Below, in pieces: positions 31,607 to 42,054 of a stretch of DNA of 64,000 nt. The notes beneath the pieces are model-generated. The model was not told where the DNA came from and did not search any database. It saw only the letters and a list, made by a program, of their open reading frames with translations. This stretch comes from Symbiodinium natans (Eukaryota; Sar; Dinophyceae; Suessiales; Symbiodiniaceae). Every line of letters begins with the position of its first letter. The first letter of the stretch is position 1. The stretch spans positions 257,501 to 321,500 of the forward strand of contig CAJNDS010002282.1 in the NCBI GenBank assembly GCA_905221605.1. Reading direction: 5' to 3'. A program made the position numbers and the translations under genes.

Positions 31607-33328
31607 CTAAGAGAAACATTTAGAACACTGAGGATAAGCATGTGCCCTAACCATAGGGACGCGGCGGTAATGATCTCCAAAAGCTCTACCGCACAAAAAC
31701 AAAGCAGACCCAAGTGTGGTTCTGTGCAAGACCTGACTTGTAGGGTGAGCCCAGTACGAGGGACTCTCCGAATTATCCTCCTCTGAATCAGAAGCATCTG
31801 AAACAACAGCCAAGGCAGCGTCCTGATCATCGGCCGTGTCCCCCTGAGTGGTTGCATCATCTCCAGGCGCAACCGCAGCGGATTCCATGATCTTTTGACG
31901 GTTCCAGCCTTGAGCAAAGTGGCCGCTCCTAGTTTGGTCAGGAAAAAATTTGCCTGACGCAACCGCTTCCAGGATAATGATGTACTCACGCAACGCAGCA
32001 CTCTGCAGCTCCCGACCGTACACCGCGTCTGATCCTGTAGCAGCGTCAGCGTGATGACCAAGAACACGCTTAGTCTCCCTCAGCATGCCGAATTTGGAGC
32101 ACCAAACCAGGGTGGTCGCCTTGAGAGAATGACTAGACAATGGCTTCTCTGAATCAGGACGAGGAAGCAGAAAACGCAGCCAGCGGGTCACTTCACTAGA
32201 TGACAGGGGGTCCGAAGACCAACTACCATCAGGCCGGGGGGCCGGCAGGAAAGGGACATCAATCCCATCATTCAGCAACCCAGCTTCATCTCTCAACTCC
32301 AGCAGCAGTTGTCCCAACGGGACTTTAGCGATACCAATTCCCGGAATCACCAAGGGAAGGATTCGGCGTTGCTGAGCATCGAGCCGTGAAGTTTTATGGT
32401 AGAGGGTACCTAGCTCAATGAAACCGTGACTCCAATCCGAACCACTCTTGTCAATGATCAAAGGTTGAATACAACGGACATCGGAAGCTCTAGCCCTGCC
32501 ATAGAGCATGGCCAGAAAATGAACTGCACCACATCTGTCAATAAGGGAGATGCCCTCATCCTGAGCGATTGCATGAAGCTGCAACACCTCGTGTACTTGC
32601 AGAGGGGGAGCCGGGTTCCACGGACTCTTGTTGGCCAGAGCTTTAGCCACCAGTCCGTTGACACGTGCACTCTGAAAAACCTCAAGACGTACCCGCAATC
32701 CCAGGGCATGATAACTCCACTTGATGGCTTTCAGACACGTATCCAAAGTGGATGCAGCCGTTCGGGGCATCTTCAAGACACAATTGACAAAAGACCAAAC
32801 GGCCTTTTCAGGAAAAGGAGGAAGGTTCCCTGACTTCACCAGCCATTCACAAAATGTGCGAATTGGCCCCACATGCTTCAAGACTGTGGCTGGGGATTTG
32901 CCAGCCAAAATCGCCTGCAATGAGTCCTGACCAGTCTCTGTATCATCCTCCATGAGAGTGCACAAGTCAAAGAAACTAGCAAAGGATTGGAGCAAGAGCA
33001 AAACTTTCTGATAAGCTTCGTGCTGACGGTCTCTCGAGCTCGCCCCCCGACGGGCCTTAACTGCACGAGTCCAGGCCTGGCAGTGCGACGCTGCCTCATC
33101 TGCTACACTTGTCGAAAACTGCATGTCAGCGGTTGAGGCGGCCATCGGCAGTGGTCTCCCACCCTGATAAGGCACGCCCAACCTTTGAGGGAACATTGCC
33201 TTCATCGGATCAAAAATGCACAACATACTCGGCTGTTCCCAAGGTTGGCTGGGCAAAGACGAGCGTGCATGGACATGGTTACGAAAGAAGAATTCAGTCT
33301 CGCTGGAGCTGGGGTCTCGACCGGACAT
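31607..33328 (-). CDS. Tyrosine recombinase, 573 aa
   Basis: ATG at 33328. The catalytic pattern runs: first Arg in LYGRARASDVRC; a Lys in LYHKTSRL; HSLKATTLVW where the family usually has H-x-x-R; LGHHADAA; and the Tyr nucleophile in DAVYGRE (compare YSRD in DIRS-like recombinases). The enzyme would cut and rejoin the element circle at the B-A junction. A core-binding region (about residues 120-240) precedes the catalytic part, and an acidic tail follows. The frame is intact. Its place between the split repeats makes it the likely mover of this element. Confidence 0.8.
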   Translation of the reverse strand: MSGRDPSSSETEFFFRNHVHARSSLPSQPWEQPSMLCIFDPMKAMFPQRLGVPYQGGRPLPMAASTADMQFSTSVADEAASHCQAWTRAVKARRGASSRDRQHEAYQKVLLLLQSFASFFDLCTLMEDDTETGQDSLQAILAGKSPATVLKHVGPIRTFCEWLVKSGNLPPFPEKAVWSFVNCVLKMPRTAASTLDTCLKAIKWSYHALGLRVRLEVFQSARVNGLVAKALANKSPWNPAPPLQVHEVLQLHAIAQDEGISLIDRCGAVHFLAMLYGRARASDVRCIQPLIIDKSGSDWSHGFIELGTLYHKTSRLDAQQRRILPLVIPGIGIAKVPLGQLLLELRDEAGLLNDGIDVPFLPAPRPDGSWSSDPLSSSEVTRWLRFLLPRPDSEKPLSSHSLKATTLVWCSKFGMLRETKRVLGHHADAATGSDAVYGRELQSAALREYIIILEAVASGKFFPDQTRSGHFAQGWNRQKIMESAAVAPGDDATTQGDTADDQDAALAVVSDASDSEEDNSESPSYWAHPTSQVLHRTTLGSALFLCGRAFGDHYRRVPMVRAHAYPQCSKCFS

Positions 33329-33531
33329 GACGAAAATGCCAATCAGACACTCCCCAGATACTACATGAACAACTGAGCCGATGCGTCACAAAAACAACAG
33401 ATTGAGTTATCCCTGCTGGAGCACTTGATGCATGTGCAGAAAAACCACATTCACATGTGCAAACTCATTGTTTCCGATCTGCCCGATCGCTGCAGCCCGT
33501 GCTGTTCATACTAAGGGTCCGGCTCACCCTT

Positions 33532-34593
33532 TCAGCGAGGCCACCCCACTGCTATGCCACGAAGCACAGCATGCTTAGGCGAGAGCAGAAAATGCTCACC
33601 AGAGCGCACTGAGCCCGCATCTCGGCATGCCGAATGGAGGTAGTCGTGCCCACCTTCCACCTGAGGGGTGGGCCCAGGAAGCTCAGCTTCCACCACCAGC
33701 ATAGCCCCTCCAAGGGACTTTGCTCGGCTCGCTGTCTTCTTCACAGCTGCCACCATGGAGTCTTTCGAGTATCCCACCAGGGCACCACGAGCGCTAAAGC
33801 CATAAGCCGGGAAACCATCTTCCCGATTGTCCCCCACGGTGATTTCTCCACATTGGGCCACGCCAATCACCGAAGCAAAACTGGTGCCATGACACATGGT
33901 GGCCTGGCTGGCATAGTTGGCATCATGGACAAAGCTCGGTCCCTTGATGTTGCAGCCCACGAACAACACGTTTTGGCCCGGGACATCAAAAGTGAACATC
34001 TCCGGTCCAACCTTTTGGGCCAAATCACCATCGCCCTCCAGCGGACGGCCATAATGCCGAAAAGCTGCCATAATCGTGGCCATTCTTCCAGCCACTGCAT
34101 CCGGCACCGAGAGGTGTGACATGAGGGGCTTACACTCCGGAGCCTCTGAAAATTTGGCCGCAATCTTGTGCCACGGGTACTTCCACCAGGGCTCAAGCTG
34201 CCCCTTCTCAACCAACTCACGTGCACTGAGAGGCCGATCCGTGGCCGCCCACGCAGCCGTGTTAGCCGATTCCCACAGGGCTTTGAGATATTCCCCGTCA
34301 TCAGCGTCTTCATCCTCCAGGGTAATCTCATCCGTTTCAGCCCTTTCAGCAGCTGCCTTCCGGGCCGCAGCTGCCCGAATCTCCTCGGGTGTGGCTTCTT
34401 TAACATTGTAGCTCGCAGCAGGCTTGCCACGATCTTCCTCAGGCTTGTTTTTCTTCCAAGCTTCGTTCTGCCACTTATTCCATGGCTTCCGTTGGGGTTG
34501 CCTCCACTGAGACTTCCAGTTATCCTTCCAACTGGAGGCGTTGCAAGCAAAGCTTGGGAGGCCGGTTGTTGCATCACCGGCACCTGCTGCCAC
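33532..34593 (-). CDS. ADP-ribosyltransferase-like protein of the recombinase element
   Basis: N-terminus rich in Trp and Lys (WKDNWKSQWRQPQRKPWNKW), then an Ala/Glu-rich helix, and a C-terminal domain with MCHGTSFASVIGVAQCGEI, AYGFSARGALVGYS and SGEHFLLSPKHAVLRGIAV. The order H-G-T, then Tyr-Gly, then a Glu before a beta strand recalls the H-Y-E arrangement of PARP-like ADP-ribosyltransferases. This is a motif reading, not a proven family. The true start is probably further upstream in another frame (RS-rich region to 34835). No RT motif. Confidence 0.5.
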   Translation of the reverse strand: MAAGAGDATTGLPSFACNASSWKDNWKSQWRQPQRKPWNKWQNEAWKKNKPEEDRGKPAASYNVKEATPEEIRAAAARKAAAERAETDEITLEDEDADDGEYLKALWESANTAAWAATDRPLSARELVEKGQLEPWWKYPWHKIAAKFSEAPECKPLMSHLSVPDAVAGRMATIMAAFRHYGRPLEGDGDLAQKVGPEMFTFDVPGQNVLFVGCNIKGPSFVHDANYASQATMCHGTSFASVIGVAQCGEITVGDNREDGFPAYGFSARGALVGYSKDSMVAAVKKTASRAKSLGGAMLVVEAELPGPTPQVEGGHDYLHSACRDAGSVRSGEHFLLSPKHAVLRGIAVGWPR

Positions 34594-34835
34594 ATGTGCC
34601 CTGGGCTGGCCATGGGTAACGCAGGTGGTGGTGGCATGGGTGGTGGCGCCGTCTCGCGAGGGGGTGGGGTGCTCCCACGGCTGCGTTCCGTCCTCCTGGA
34701 CCTGCGCCGACCCCTTGAACGATCTCTCGTTCGCTCTCTTGAGCGTGAGTCTGAGCTGCTGCGACGCCTACGGCGACTGCCCCGGGACTCTGTCCCAAAA
34801 GGTGGCATCAATGGCCATGGGTACATCTTGCCCAC
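34540..34835 (-). CDS. RS-rich N-terminal region, out of frame with the ART-like ORF
   Basis: From ATG near 34826: MYPWPLMPPFG followed by a dense Arg/Ser/Glu run (SRERTRDRSRGRRRS) and Pro-rich PPPMPPPPALPM. It loses coding character near 34550, where the 33532-34593 frame takes over. Either one base is missing or a short intron is present. RS-rich segments often bind RNA or splicing factors. Confidence 0.45.
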
Positions 34836-35554
34836 CAGGCACCTGCCTTCGTGTCACAGGTTTCCGTGCTCCTGCACAAAATGCCCCGGCGAATCACGCC
34901 CCAAACTAAGGTTTTGGGCCAACGAACCACAAATATTTCACGAACACTTGCTGCAAGGACCACATCTGTGCATACCACCGACACTCTGCGGTGCCGATCC
35001 TTCCTTTCCTTGTTAATACACGTCACGTGTTTGCGTGGCCCTTCTCGGCCAGCCCTCGTGGGCTCTACGCTTCTCATAAGAGCACTTCTGGCTCGAGCTT
35101 TCGGCTCAGAATCAAGACACGACCTAGGTCGTGTGATCAAGCTTACACAGAAAAACAAGCCTCAAAACGATTCTCCAACACTGCACTGCATCACAATGCA
35201 CATGAGTCTGTCACTCATGAGGTCACAAAACAAGTGCACTCCTCCTCTAAACAAAAACAAAGTACCCAACAACAATCCTCGGCAACAGGCAGCTAAGCCC
35301 GAGGCGAGATCCGCACCCGAATGTATCAAGCACTCTGAGCTCAGGGCCGACAACATAGTAGATGCCACGATCCAATAGCATGACATGTGTCCTGATGTTA
35401 ACCGAGACAGCATAAGCAAACATAGTCTCTAAAAGTGCTCAAACAGATAAGGTTCGACAGCATTCAGCCAAACTCGAGCCGATGCACTGTTTTCTCTTGC
35501 CCCTTCTGACAAGATTTCGTCTGTGGACAGTCACATCTGTCGCAAATTCACCAG
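34836..35554. other. Interior of the recombinase element without a clear gene
   Basis: Frames are short and overlap on both strands. May be an intron or spacer between the RS-rich/ART-like and upstream ORFs. Confidence 0.4.
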
Positions 35555-36082
35555 TCATGGCGAGTACGGGCCAGGCCTCCGGCCAGGCCTGAAATGCCTC
35601 ATGCGAATCGCTAACGATGGGAACTGAGGTGGAGGCATGGGCTCACGGTTGTACATCCTGATCCCCGCAATCGTCAAGGACCACACCATCATATCTGCAT
35701 GAAGTCTAAACGACTCCTGAAGGTGCCTAAGTAAATCAAACTGCAGCTCAACCATGTGTCGCAAAGCGTGGGTCGCCTGAAAGAGCTGTTCGACATCACA
35801 GCAAAGAACTGACATTGATGTCTGCTGCTGACTCTGAAAAGTCAAAAACGACTCGCGAGCCTTGCGAATGTCACCTTCCAAAGATGCAATGTGTTGTAAA
35901 CATCGGCGAAGACGAGAATGATGTTCCATAATTTTCGTATCAATCTCCCACAAAGCGACTCTATCATATTCACAGAAGCTGAAAGGACGATCTGCATGAG
36001 TCTCCACAGTGGAATCTTCCATGGGATGATTCTCGTCAATATGGCGGGCTAACGAATCCCTGAGGGCAGTCATAAGTACCAA
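35555..36082 (-). CDS. Helical ORF of the recombinase element, 175 aa
   Basis: Good open frame of amphipathic helices (IMEHHSRLRRCLQHIASLEG and LFQATHALRHMVELQFDLL), then a Pro/Arg-rich tail. Likely coiled coil; no family recognised. It may be a structural or Gag-like protein (inference from position only). Confidence 0.45.
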   Translation of the reverse strand: MVLMTALRDSLARHIDENHPMEDSTVETHADRPFSFCEYDRVALWEIDTKIMEHHSRLRRCLQHIASLEGDIRKARESFLTFQSQQQTSMSVLCCDVEQLFQATHALRHMVELQFDLLRHLQESFRLHADMMVWSLTIAGIRMYNREPMPPPQFPSLAIRMRHFRPGRRPGPYSP

Positions 36083-36203
36083 CCCCCTGAAGCACTTCGA
36101 GCCTCAAAGAAACCACGTGATTCAAAACACATGTCCCTGCTCCACATAAAAACTGCAGAAAGAAATGAGCAGCACTCAGGGCCGGGCTCATACCGTCTCC
36201 AAC

Positions 36204-36470
36204 TCATGGAAAAAGAGCATGGAAAGCTGATCGAAAACGTCTCACGAACGACTCCAGCCAAGATAAGCGTGCATCACTCTGTTGAACACGTGCTTCCAAC
36301 ACACGCAAGCGACTGGATAGATCTTCGAGGGCTCGACTGAGTTCACCAAGTTCGGCCTGATGCCTCTCACACATAGCATGCACATCAACCACATGCCGAT
36401 GCACCAAACTGACTGTGCCAGTCCCACTAGAGGACGGTGTCTGGGGCTCCGAAGCTGCACCATCTGCCAT
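36204..36470 (-). CDS. Small coiled-coil ORF, 88 aa
   Basis: ATG at 36470, just inside B2. Contains CERHQAELGELSRALEDLSS and RLRVLEARVQQSDARL heptad-like repeats. It may be the first protein of the element. Confidence 0.45.
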   Translation of the reverse strand: MADGAASEPQTPSSSGTGTVSLVHRHVVDVHAMCERHQAELGELSRALEDLSSRLRVLEARVQQSDARLSWLESFVRRFRSAFHALFP

Positions 36471-36487
36471 GGCTCAAGCTAGGGCTT

Positions 36488-36746
36488 TTTTTCAAAAATG
36501 ATCTATCAGCCTCTAAGAGCACTTTCCGGGCATCCTGCCCCTCGAGAGGTCCCGCTGCGACGGGTGCATACAGTAAGTACAAACCATACACGAACAGCAT
36601 AAAACTGATCGAGCAGTGGAAATAAAGTTGTGCAAAAAGGCAAGCACTAAAACAACAAGCAAATGTTTTGTTCACTGCAACATTTCGAATGTTGTTTCCT
36701 TTGAACAATAAAGCTCTATCTTCTCCAGGTATTCGAAGAACGATAC
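36488..36746 (-). repeat. Split direct repeat B2 (outer end)
   Basis: 259 bp copy of B1. The element ends at GATAC (36746); GTCC beyond is host sequence. Confidence 0.9.
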
Positions 36747-37064
36747 GTCCAAGCAATACGTGCAAAGGTTCTTAACCGTAGGCCTGTTTCTCAAAGTGTG
36801 GCAGTCATCCTTCAAGTGATAGCAATCACCGTATGGCGAGAAGAAGACGTGCCCCGGGAAAACTCCTGCCTTCTTTGCTCTCTGCCTGGATGTCGACAAA
36901 CACCACGCACAGCCGACACAGCTCATCCCAAGCAAAAGACTACACACAGCTGTCACTGCCAAAAGCACAATCACTTGCTGCTCCAAGGGCTGCAGCACTG
37001 TCCAAACTCTCAGACGGTTCTCCACACTAGTTGCCAACAACCCTACACGCTCAACAAGCGACAT
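36747..37064 (-). pseudogene. Small membrane plus Cys/His protein, split by the recombinase element
   Basis: ATG at 37064. One membrane segment (VIVLLAVTAVCSLLLGMSC) and then VFFSPYGDCYHLKDDCHTL...LCTYCLD, the same YHxxxC...CxxC layout as the C-terminus of the element 2 polyprotein (FHHRSC...CSHC). The frame runs into B2 and ends artificially there. Past the element, at 29059-29000, the sequence continues in frame for some 17 codons to a stop, so the insertion split the last coding part. Possibly itself derived from a copia tail. Confidence 0.55.
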
Positions 37065-37115
37065 AGCGGCTCCTCTCTATACACAGACAGCGGGTTTGCT
37101 TGAGGTAAAACGGCT

Positions 37116-37538
37116 TTACAAACTGGAAATAATGCGAAGAACGATCTTGCACAAAGACTCGGGGTAGTGCTGGGTAGCTTTCAGGTCAAACTTCGCAGAG
37201 TGGCGGTGGTCCTTGGTGCACCTAATGACGTCGAGGACCTCAGCAAGCTGGGGTAGAGTACAGACTACTTTCCACTGCTTCCGGATCAACAGATCGTCTC
37301 TCCCTCGCATGTTAAGTGCACAAGCTTCAACCATGCACTCATAGATAGGGTACTTCTGACCTTCCAGAAAGCTCCGAGTTTGGTTCCACGTCCAGTACTG
37401 ACACCTCCAGGGCCATTCTATGCTCCAAGCATGTACAAACGGCACCAGGCTCAGTAGCGACCTCCACAATTGTCTATGTGTGTCAAGCAGACTGCTTATG
37501 CGCGCACGGTGCGCTTCTCCGCCATTCTGCAACCACAT
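37116..37538 (-). CDS. Unrecognised ORF, 140 aa
   Basis: Trp-rich and well-formed (HAWSIEWPWRCQYWTWNQTR, then VVCTLPQLAEVLDVIRCTKD), on the same strand as and 51 bp upstream of the split membrane gene. Could be a fragment of an old mobile element. No domain recognised; may not be a gene. Confidence 0.3.
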   Translation of the reverse strand: MWLQNGGEAHRARISSLLDTHRQLWRSLLSLVPFVHAWSIEWPWRCQYWTWNQTRSFLEGQKYPIYECMVEACALNMRGRDDLLIRKQWKVVCTLPQLAEVLDVIRCTKDHRHSAKFDLKATQHYPESLCKIVLRIISSL

Positions 37539-40500
37539 ACGCTGATATGGACAACCACCGGCGCAGGGTTTGCTGCTCCACAGGTTTGAACTGGCGCCTC
37601 TTTACTACATCAGTAGCACAGTAGGTCGGTCTTGTTGGGCTCGACATAACAGGTAAAACGAAGTCAGCGCGCGCAAACCACCAAGCACACCACGCAACCA
37701 CCCAAGAAACAAAGAAACAGAAGAAACAAAGCAAGCAAAGGCGCTGAACTACCAGGCAACCCCACGCACTCAGCACTCGAAGTCGTCGCTGAAGTCCCGG
37801 TGCAATCATACAGCACCATCATGTAGCTACAGGTGCGACATCATTCGGCTCGACCCGAGGTCATCATCGATAGTCAGGATCCCGTACTCGTCGTCAAGGA
37901 CAGATAACAGACCCGCATTGGCAAAGGGATGTTACAGGTCAGACTTCCTAAAGGAGAGGAAAGACGTGCGTATGCCCCATGGTGGTCAGCCAGTGAGGAC
38001 TTAACAGCAAGAAATATCAAGGCAAGAGCGGCCCATGGTGGTCAGTCAGTGGAGCAGCAACCGATATTGCACCACACCTTTGTTCCGATACTGAAAGGGG
38101 ACGTTGGAAAGCGCGGCCGCGAGGCCAAGGGCTCGGACTCCTTGGGAGTGCCATGGCAGCAGCTTGAACCGCCGAAAAGGAGCAGCAACGTCAACTTCTC
38201 GCAAGGCCGCAAGGTCAGTCGTCGCAGTTCAGAGAAACGCCATACCAGCTACAGGCTTCGGACGCGTTGATACAAATCGCAGACACCCTTCTTCATCTGC
38301 CTAAGACCTTCCGGCGTCTTATCTAAAGGTCTACGACCCCATCATTGCGCAATGCCTTTGATTCCGGCCTTATGCTCAAAAGCCGGGTCCGTGTGCCGAG
38401 CAGGTTCGCGTTTGGGCGGCATCCTAATTTTTTGTATCCCCTAGCAAATAAGGTAAGGCATTCAGCCACAGGGGACACTGCACTGGGCAAGGGCTCCAGA
38501 ACGAAGCCACGCGCTTGCAGACTGGCGATCGTGCCAGAGTAGGAGTTGGACGTGTAGGAGGGAGATTCCCAGCCTTCGGTCCGAAGCGTTCGGTCAAGGA
38601 CCTCGCGTGTCTCTTCCCAAGTAGCCTTCAGTGTCCACGCCGGTTTGCTGCTCCACAGGTGCACGCGCATGCTCTGCCGAATCGCTGCCACTTTCCACAC
38701 TCAAGCAACGACGTAACTTCACCACGCGCAACACAAGCCTGCAATGCCAAGGCAAAGGCGGTCGCTCCTTTCTCGAACTTGGGAAGGGTAAACTCGACCA
38801 AACCAATGGCCTTTATTTGCTCATGGTCGTATGGATATCAAGGTTCTTGGTGTGTAGATCCGCAGAATTGAACACACTTGATCGAAAACCACCAAGATAT
38901 TTCCCATTTGTACTTCAGACTGCACGAAGCATGAACGGAGCTCTATGTGTCTGAGCTTCCTGACTCTGAATCACAAAAGATATAATTCACTCTTGGCAAA
39001 AGACAAAGCCACAGCTTGTTGGAGCCTGCTCCAGCTCTTTATGCACATCCGCCGGATGTCGAGGCGCGAAACGGACCGCTTCGATCCCTAAGACGCATCA
39101 ACAAACGCGCAAAAGCCGCAACTTAGTACCCGGCAACGGTCTTTAAGTATCTTAGCGTTGCACGCATGGCCTTCTTGTGTTTCTGTAACGGGCTTACCTG
39201 TCCGCGCGACAACATGCTCACCCAGTACGGCATACTGCCCTTGTTGTTGCCAACCATGCCAACTTCCCAAGAGCTCGCCGGTATCTGCTTGCTGCTTCTG
39301 GAGCGGCGCTTGTTCAGTGGGATTGTCAATCGTTGTCGTGTCTTGGAGACTGAGTGAAGTTGGCCGCGGCTTCGCGTTCTCCAGCTCATACTCTCCAATA
39401 ACGTCCGCAAAAAAGAACTCATCCATTCCAAATGGATATCGCCTTCCACCTCGGTTCTCACCATGTTTTGTCCAAGACGATCTTCTTGTTCTTGTCCAAC
39501 TCCGCAGTAGGACAGTTATTCCAGAGCTGCCAGCGAAGCATTCCGGCGTATATCTCCTCCAAGTTAAGCGACACTTCCGTCACGTTGTCTCGTGATCCAG
39601 ACGGCTTGGAGACTCACCTGTCCTCCTTCCAGAGTGACAACTTCTTTGCCGCCAAGTGGGAGTGGCGAACACTGCCTTGCGTTCTCCAACTTGGCTCGCG
39701 ATTTTCCATCGCGTCTTCCGGTGCATGCTCAAGTGAGCTAAAACACAAACAGATCGTGCAGCAAGTGTTTTGGCAAGTGCTGTCAGGCAAGCTGTCGATT
39801 GACCAGAAAGACAGTAAAAAAAATCGGTAACATTGTGTGTGGTGTATGGCTTGCAATGGGTGATTTTCTTGGCAACACAGCTGTCGCGGGTAAAGATCAT
39901 CCTTCTGCATAAGAGTTGGAGCGATTTGGACCCTTCCAGCTCCGACTCAGGCCGCCGTTTAAGAGTTTATTTTTACTTGTACACGTGGGTTCTGTGCGTG
40001 GAGGATTCTTGCACATCCTTTCTCTGCACTAGGTGGGTGGCGCTTACAGGTTGGTCCCCTTTGGGGGTTCTCAGTGTTGCTTCTATTGCACGTGGGCTTC
40101 GAGTTTTGCCTACCTGCTCGGATCCATCTTGCGGAAGTTAAAAATTCGTGGTGGACCCCCAAGGACTCCCTCAAGTCCACGGACAAGCCTTGCAAGCCTG
40201 GGAGGCTGCCAAGCGCACGAACTGGAACTGTCTTTGCCAAACTTAATGTCACCAACGCCTGCGTCATCATCATTGCTGGTCAAGGTGTTGTTTAAGCTTG
40301 ACTGGAAGAATGCACAGAATAAACACGTCTTGCGTTTTCATGTGTCTGCCGCCACCATTGTTGCGGAACCGAGTGACCGGAAGAATGGTGAAGGGAGCGT
40401 ATCTTGGACCTGAAGTTGGATCAAGGTCGCATTGGGTGCGCGTTCAGGCCAACGACGGCCAGCTCAGGGCTCAGGGTGATGAGATTGCTAAAGGTTCACT

Positions 40501-42054
40501 GGTGGTCCCAATGAGATTTGAGATGGGTCTGGGGTGGTGAAGAAGGTGTTGAAGATGCTTCCTGGAAGGCCTCGACCAGCGCTGCCTGTAGATCAACTCA
40601 AGCACCTTCCACTGCCCTACCAACCTCATGGACCACGCCTGAGTCAATTGAAAAGTATGGATCCCACACCAAAAATGCAGAGCATGCCGAGCGAGATTGC
40701 AAGGGTGATCGAGAGCACCCTGCGACACACTAAAAGAAGCTGGGTATGCGAAGTTTGTGCGTGAACAGTTTGATTCTGGAGCATATGTGTTGACGGATGA
40801 GGCTGCGCAACATCCGTCCTCGGCTTTTTCTTTGTCTCTGGTGCGGAGGATCTGTCTTAGTTTTTTCGGAGTTTTTGGGGGGGTTTTCTGGGATCTTGAC
40901 AGGTGGTTTCGACGGGCACTGTGGTTTCGAGGGACACTGCCCGTCTTGGTGGGCACTACAGTCTCGGAAGTCTCCACCGGGAACACTGTGAAGTGGTCTT
41001 CGACCCCACCACTTCCATTGACTCCTCCTCCACTGGGCTTCTCATTTCGATTCTGTCGCGCTCTCTTCCTTTCTTCGCGTTCTCAGAGCTGAAGGACTCG
41101 AGCCTTTCACTCGCCTCTCCATTTCGCAATGACGAAGAAGGATGTTGTGGGGGAAAACACTGGACCTGTGCTCGAACACCGCGGGGCATCATCAGAGACA
41201 AAAGTTGCAAAAGCCGATGGGAGTCGACCTTGGTCAGTGCATGTTCTAATGAGGCAGAGGATAACAGTAATTCCTCCAGCGGACTTCACTTTGTTGCAGT
41301 GCGCTGATGCAGAAATGGCCTGACCTGGAGCCATTTTGCAAGTGAACAAGAAGGGTAGACACTCAGACCAAAGGCACAGCCTTCGCGATTCTGGATGTGG
41401 TGTATGCAGGGATTCTTGGCTTACAAACCTCTGACTTTCTTAACTGACTGTGAAATGTGGTCACAGCAGCCTACTTAAACCAGGCTTGCTCATCGAAATG
41501 GGGGCCTGGTGACTACTTGTCGGGCTCTTTGGGATTCTTGTAAGACACTGAATGTTGTGCAACTAGCCATGTCGTGTCTGCTGAGTGTCGATATGCCCGT
41601 TTTCCTGAAAGGCTGAGATGTGACTGGGCGTCGCTCCCTGCGCTTATTGATGGGAGGTCTTACCCCAGGGCATTGTGAACAGGGTACTCACAGGCCTGCT
41701 TAATCTTGCCAGTCATCCCACTGGACTGGTTTGGCTTGGGCAAGAGCAAAGAAGCAAATATCCTGCAGGGCAGATGCAAGAGAGTAATGAAGCTAAAGGC
41801 TCTACAGATCAGGGTGAGCTGGCGAACCTGGCAGGAGCCAATGCCATGCAGGATGACTACGAGCCTGGATAGTTGAGCATTTTGCTCCTACAGCTGGCTC
41901 TGTACTACGTTTCACCTGAAAAGACTGCCTGTCGGCAGAGAGGCGAAACCAGGGCTCTGGTGGTGGGGCCTGATAGGTAGTTCTCTTTAGGTAGGTAGTA
42001 CTTCAACTGTTTCACCCGCCGAAGGCAGCGCTCGTTCGCCTCCCGACCAACAAA
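37539..42054. other. Decayed repeat-derived region, no confident gene
   Basis: GGTTTGCTGCTCCACAGGT occurs at 37567 and 38641. The plus-strand piece 40393-40540 (GAYLGPEVGSRSHWVRVQAN) faintly recalls the tail of a copia integrase. Other frames (39088-39426, 39432-39830, 40471-40986, 40757-41307) overlap on opposite strands and lack motifs. Confidence 0.45.

Larger units (their letters stand above)
29060..36746 (-). mobile_element. Tyrosine-recombinase element with split direct repeats, no reverse transcriptase seen
   Basis: Repeat A (237 bp) occurs at 29060-29296 and 30144-30380. Repeat B (259 bp) occurs at 29885-30143 and 36488-36746. B1 abuts A2 exactly at 30143/30144, while A1 and B2 are the outer ends: the A1...B1A2...B2 plan known from PAT, Ngaro and VIPER tyrosine-recombinase elements, in which a circle joins B to A. 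All ORFs between are minus strand: two coiled-coil proteins, an RS-rich/ART-like protein, the recombinase, and a Pro-rich protein. No RT or RNase H motif is visible, unlike known elements with this layout. Confidence 0.8.

Noticed and set aside
40393-40540. Copia integrase fragment (GAYLGPEVGSRSHWV)
   Set aside because: Similarity is too short and no neighbouring domain supports it.
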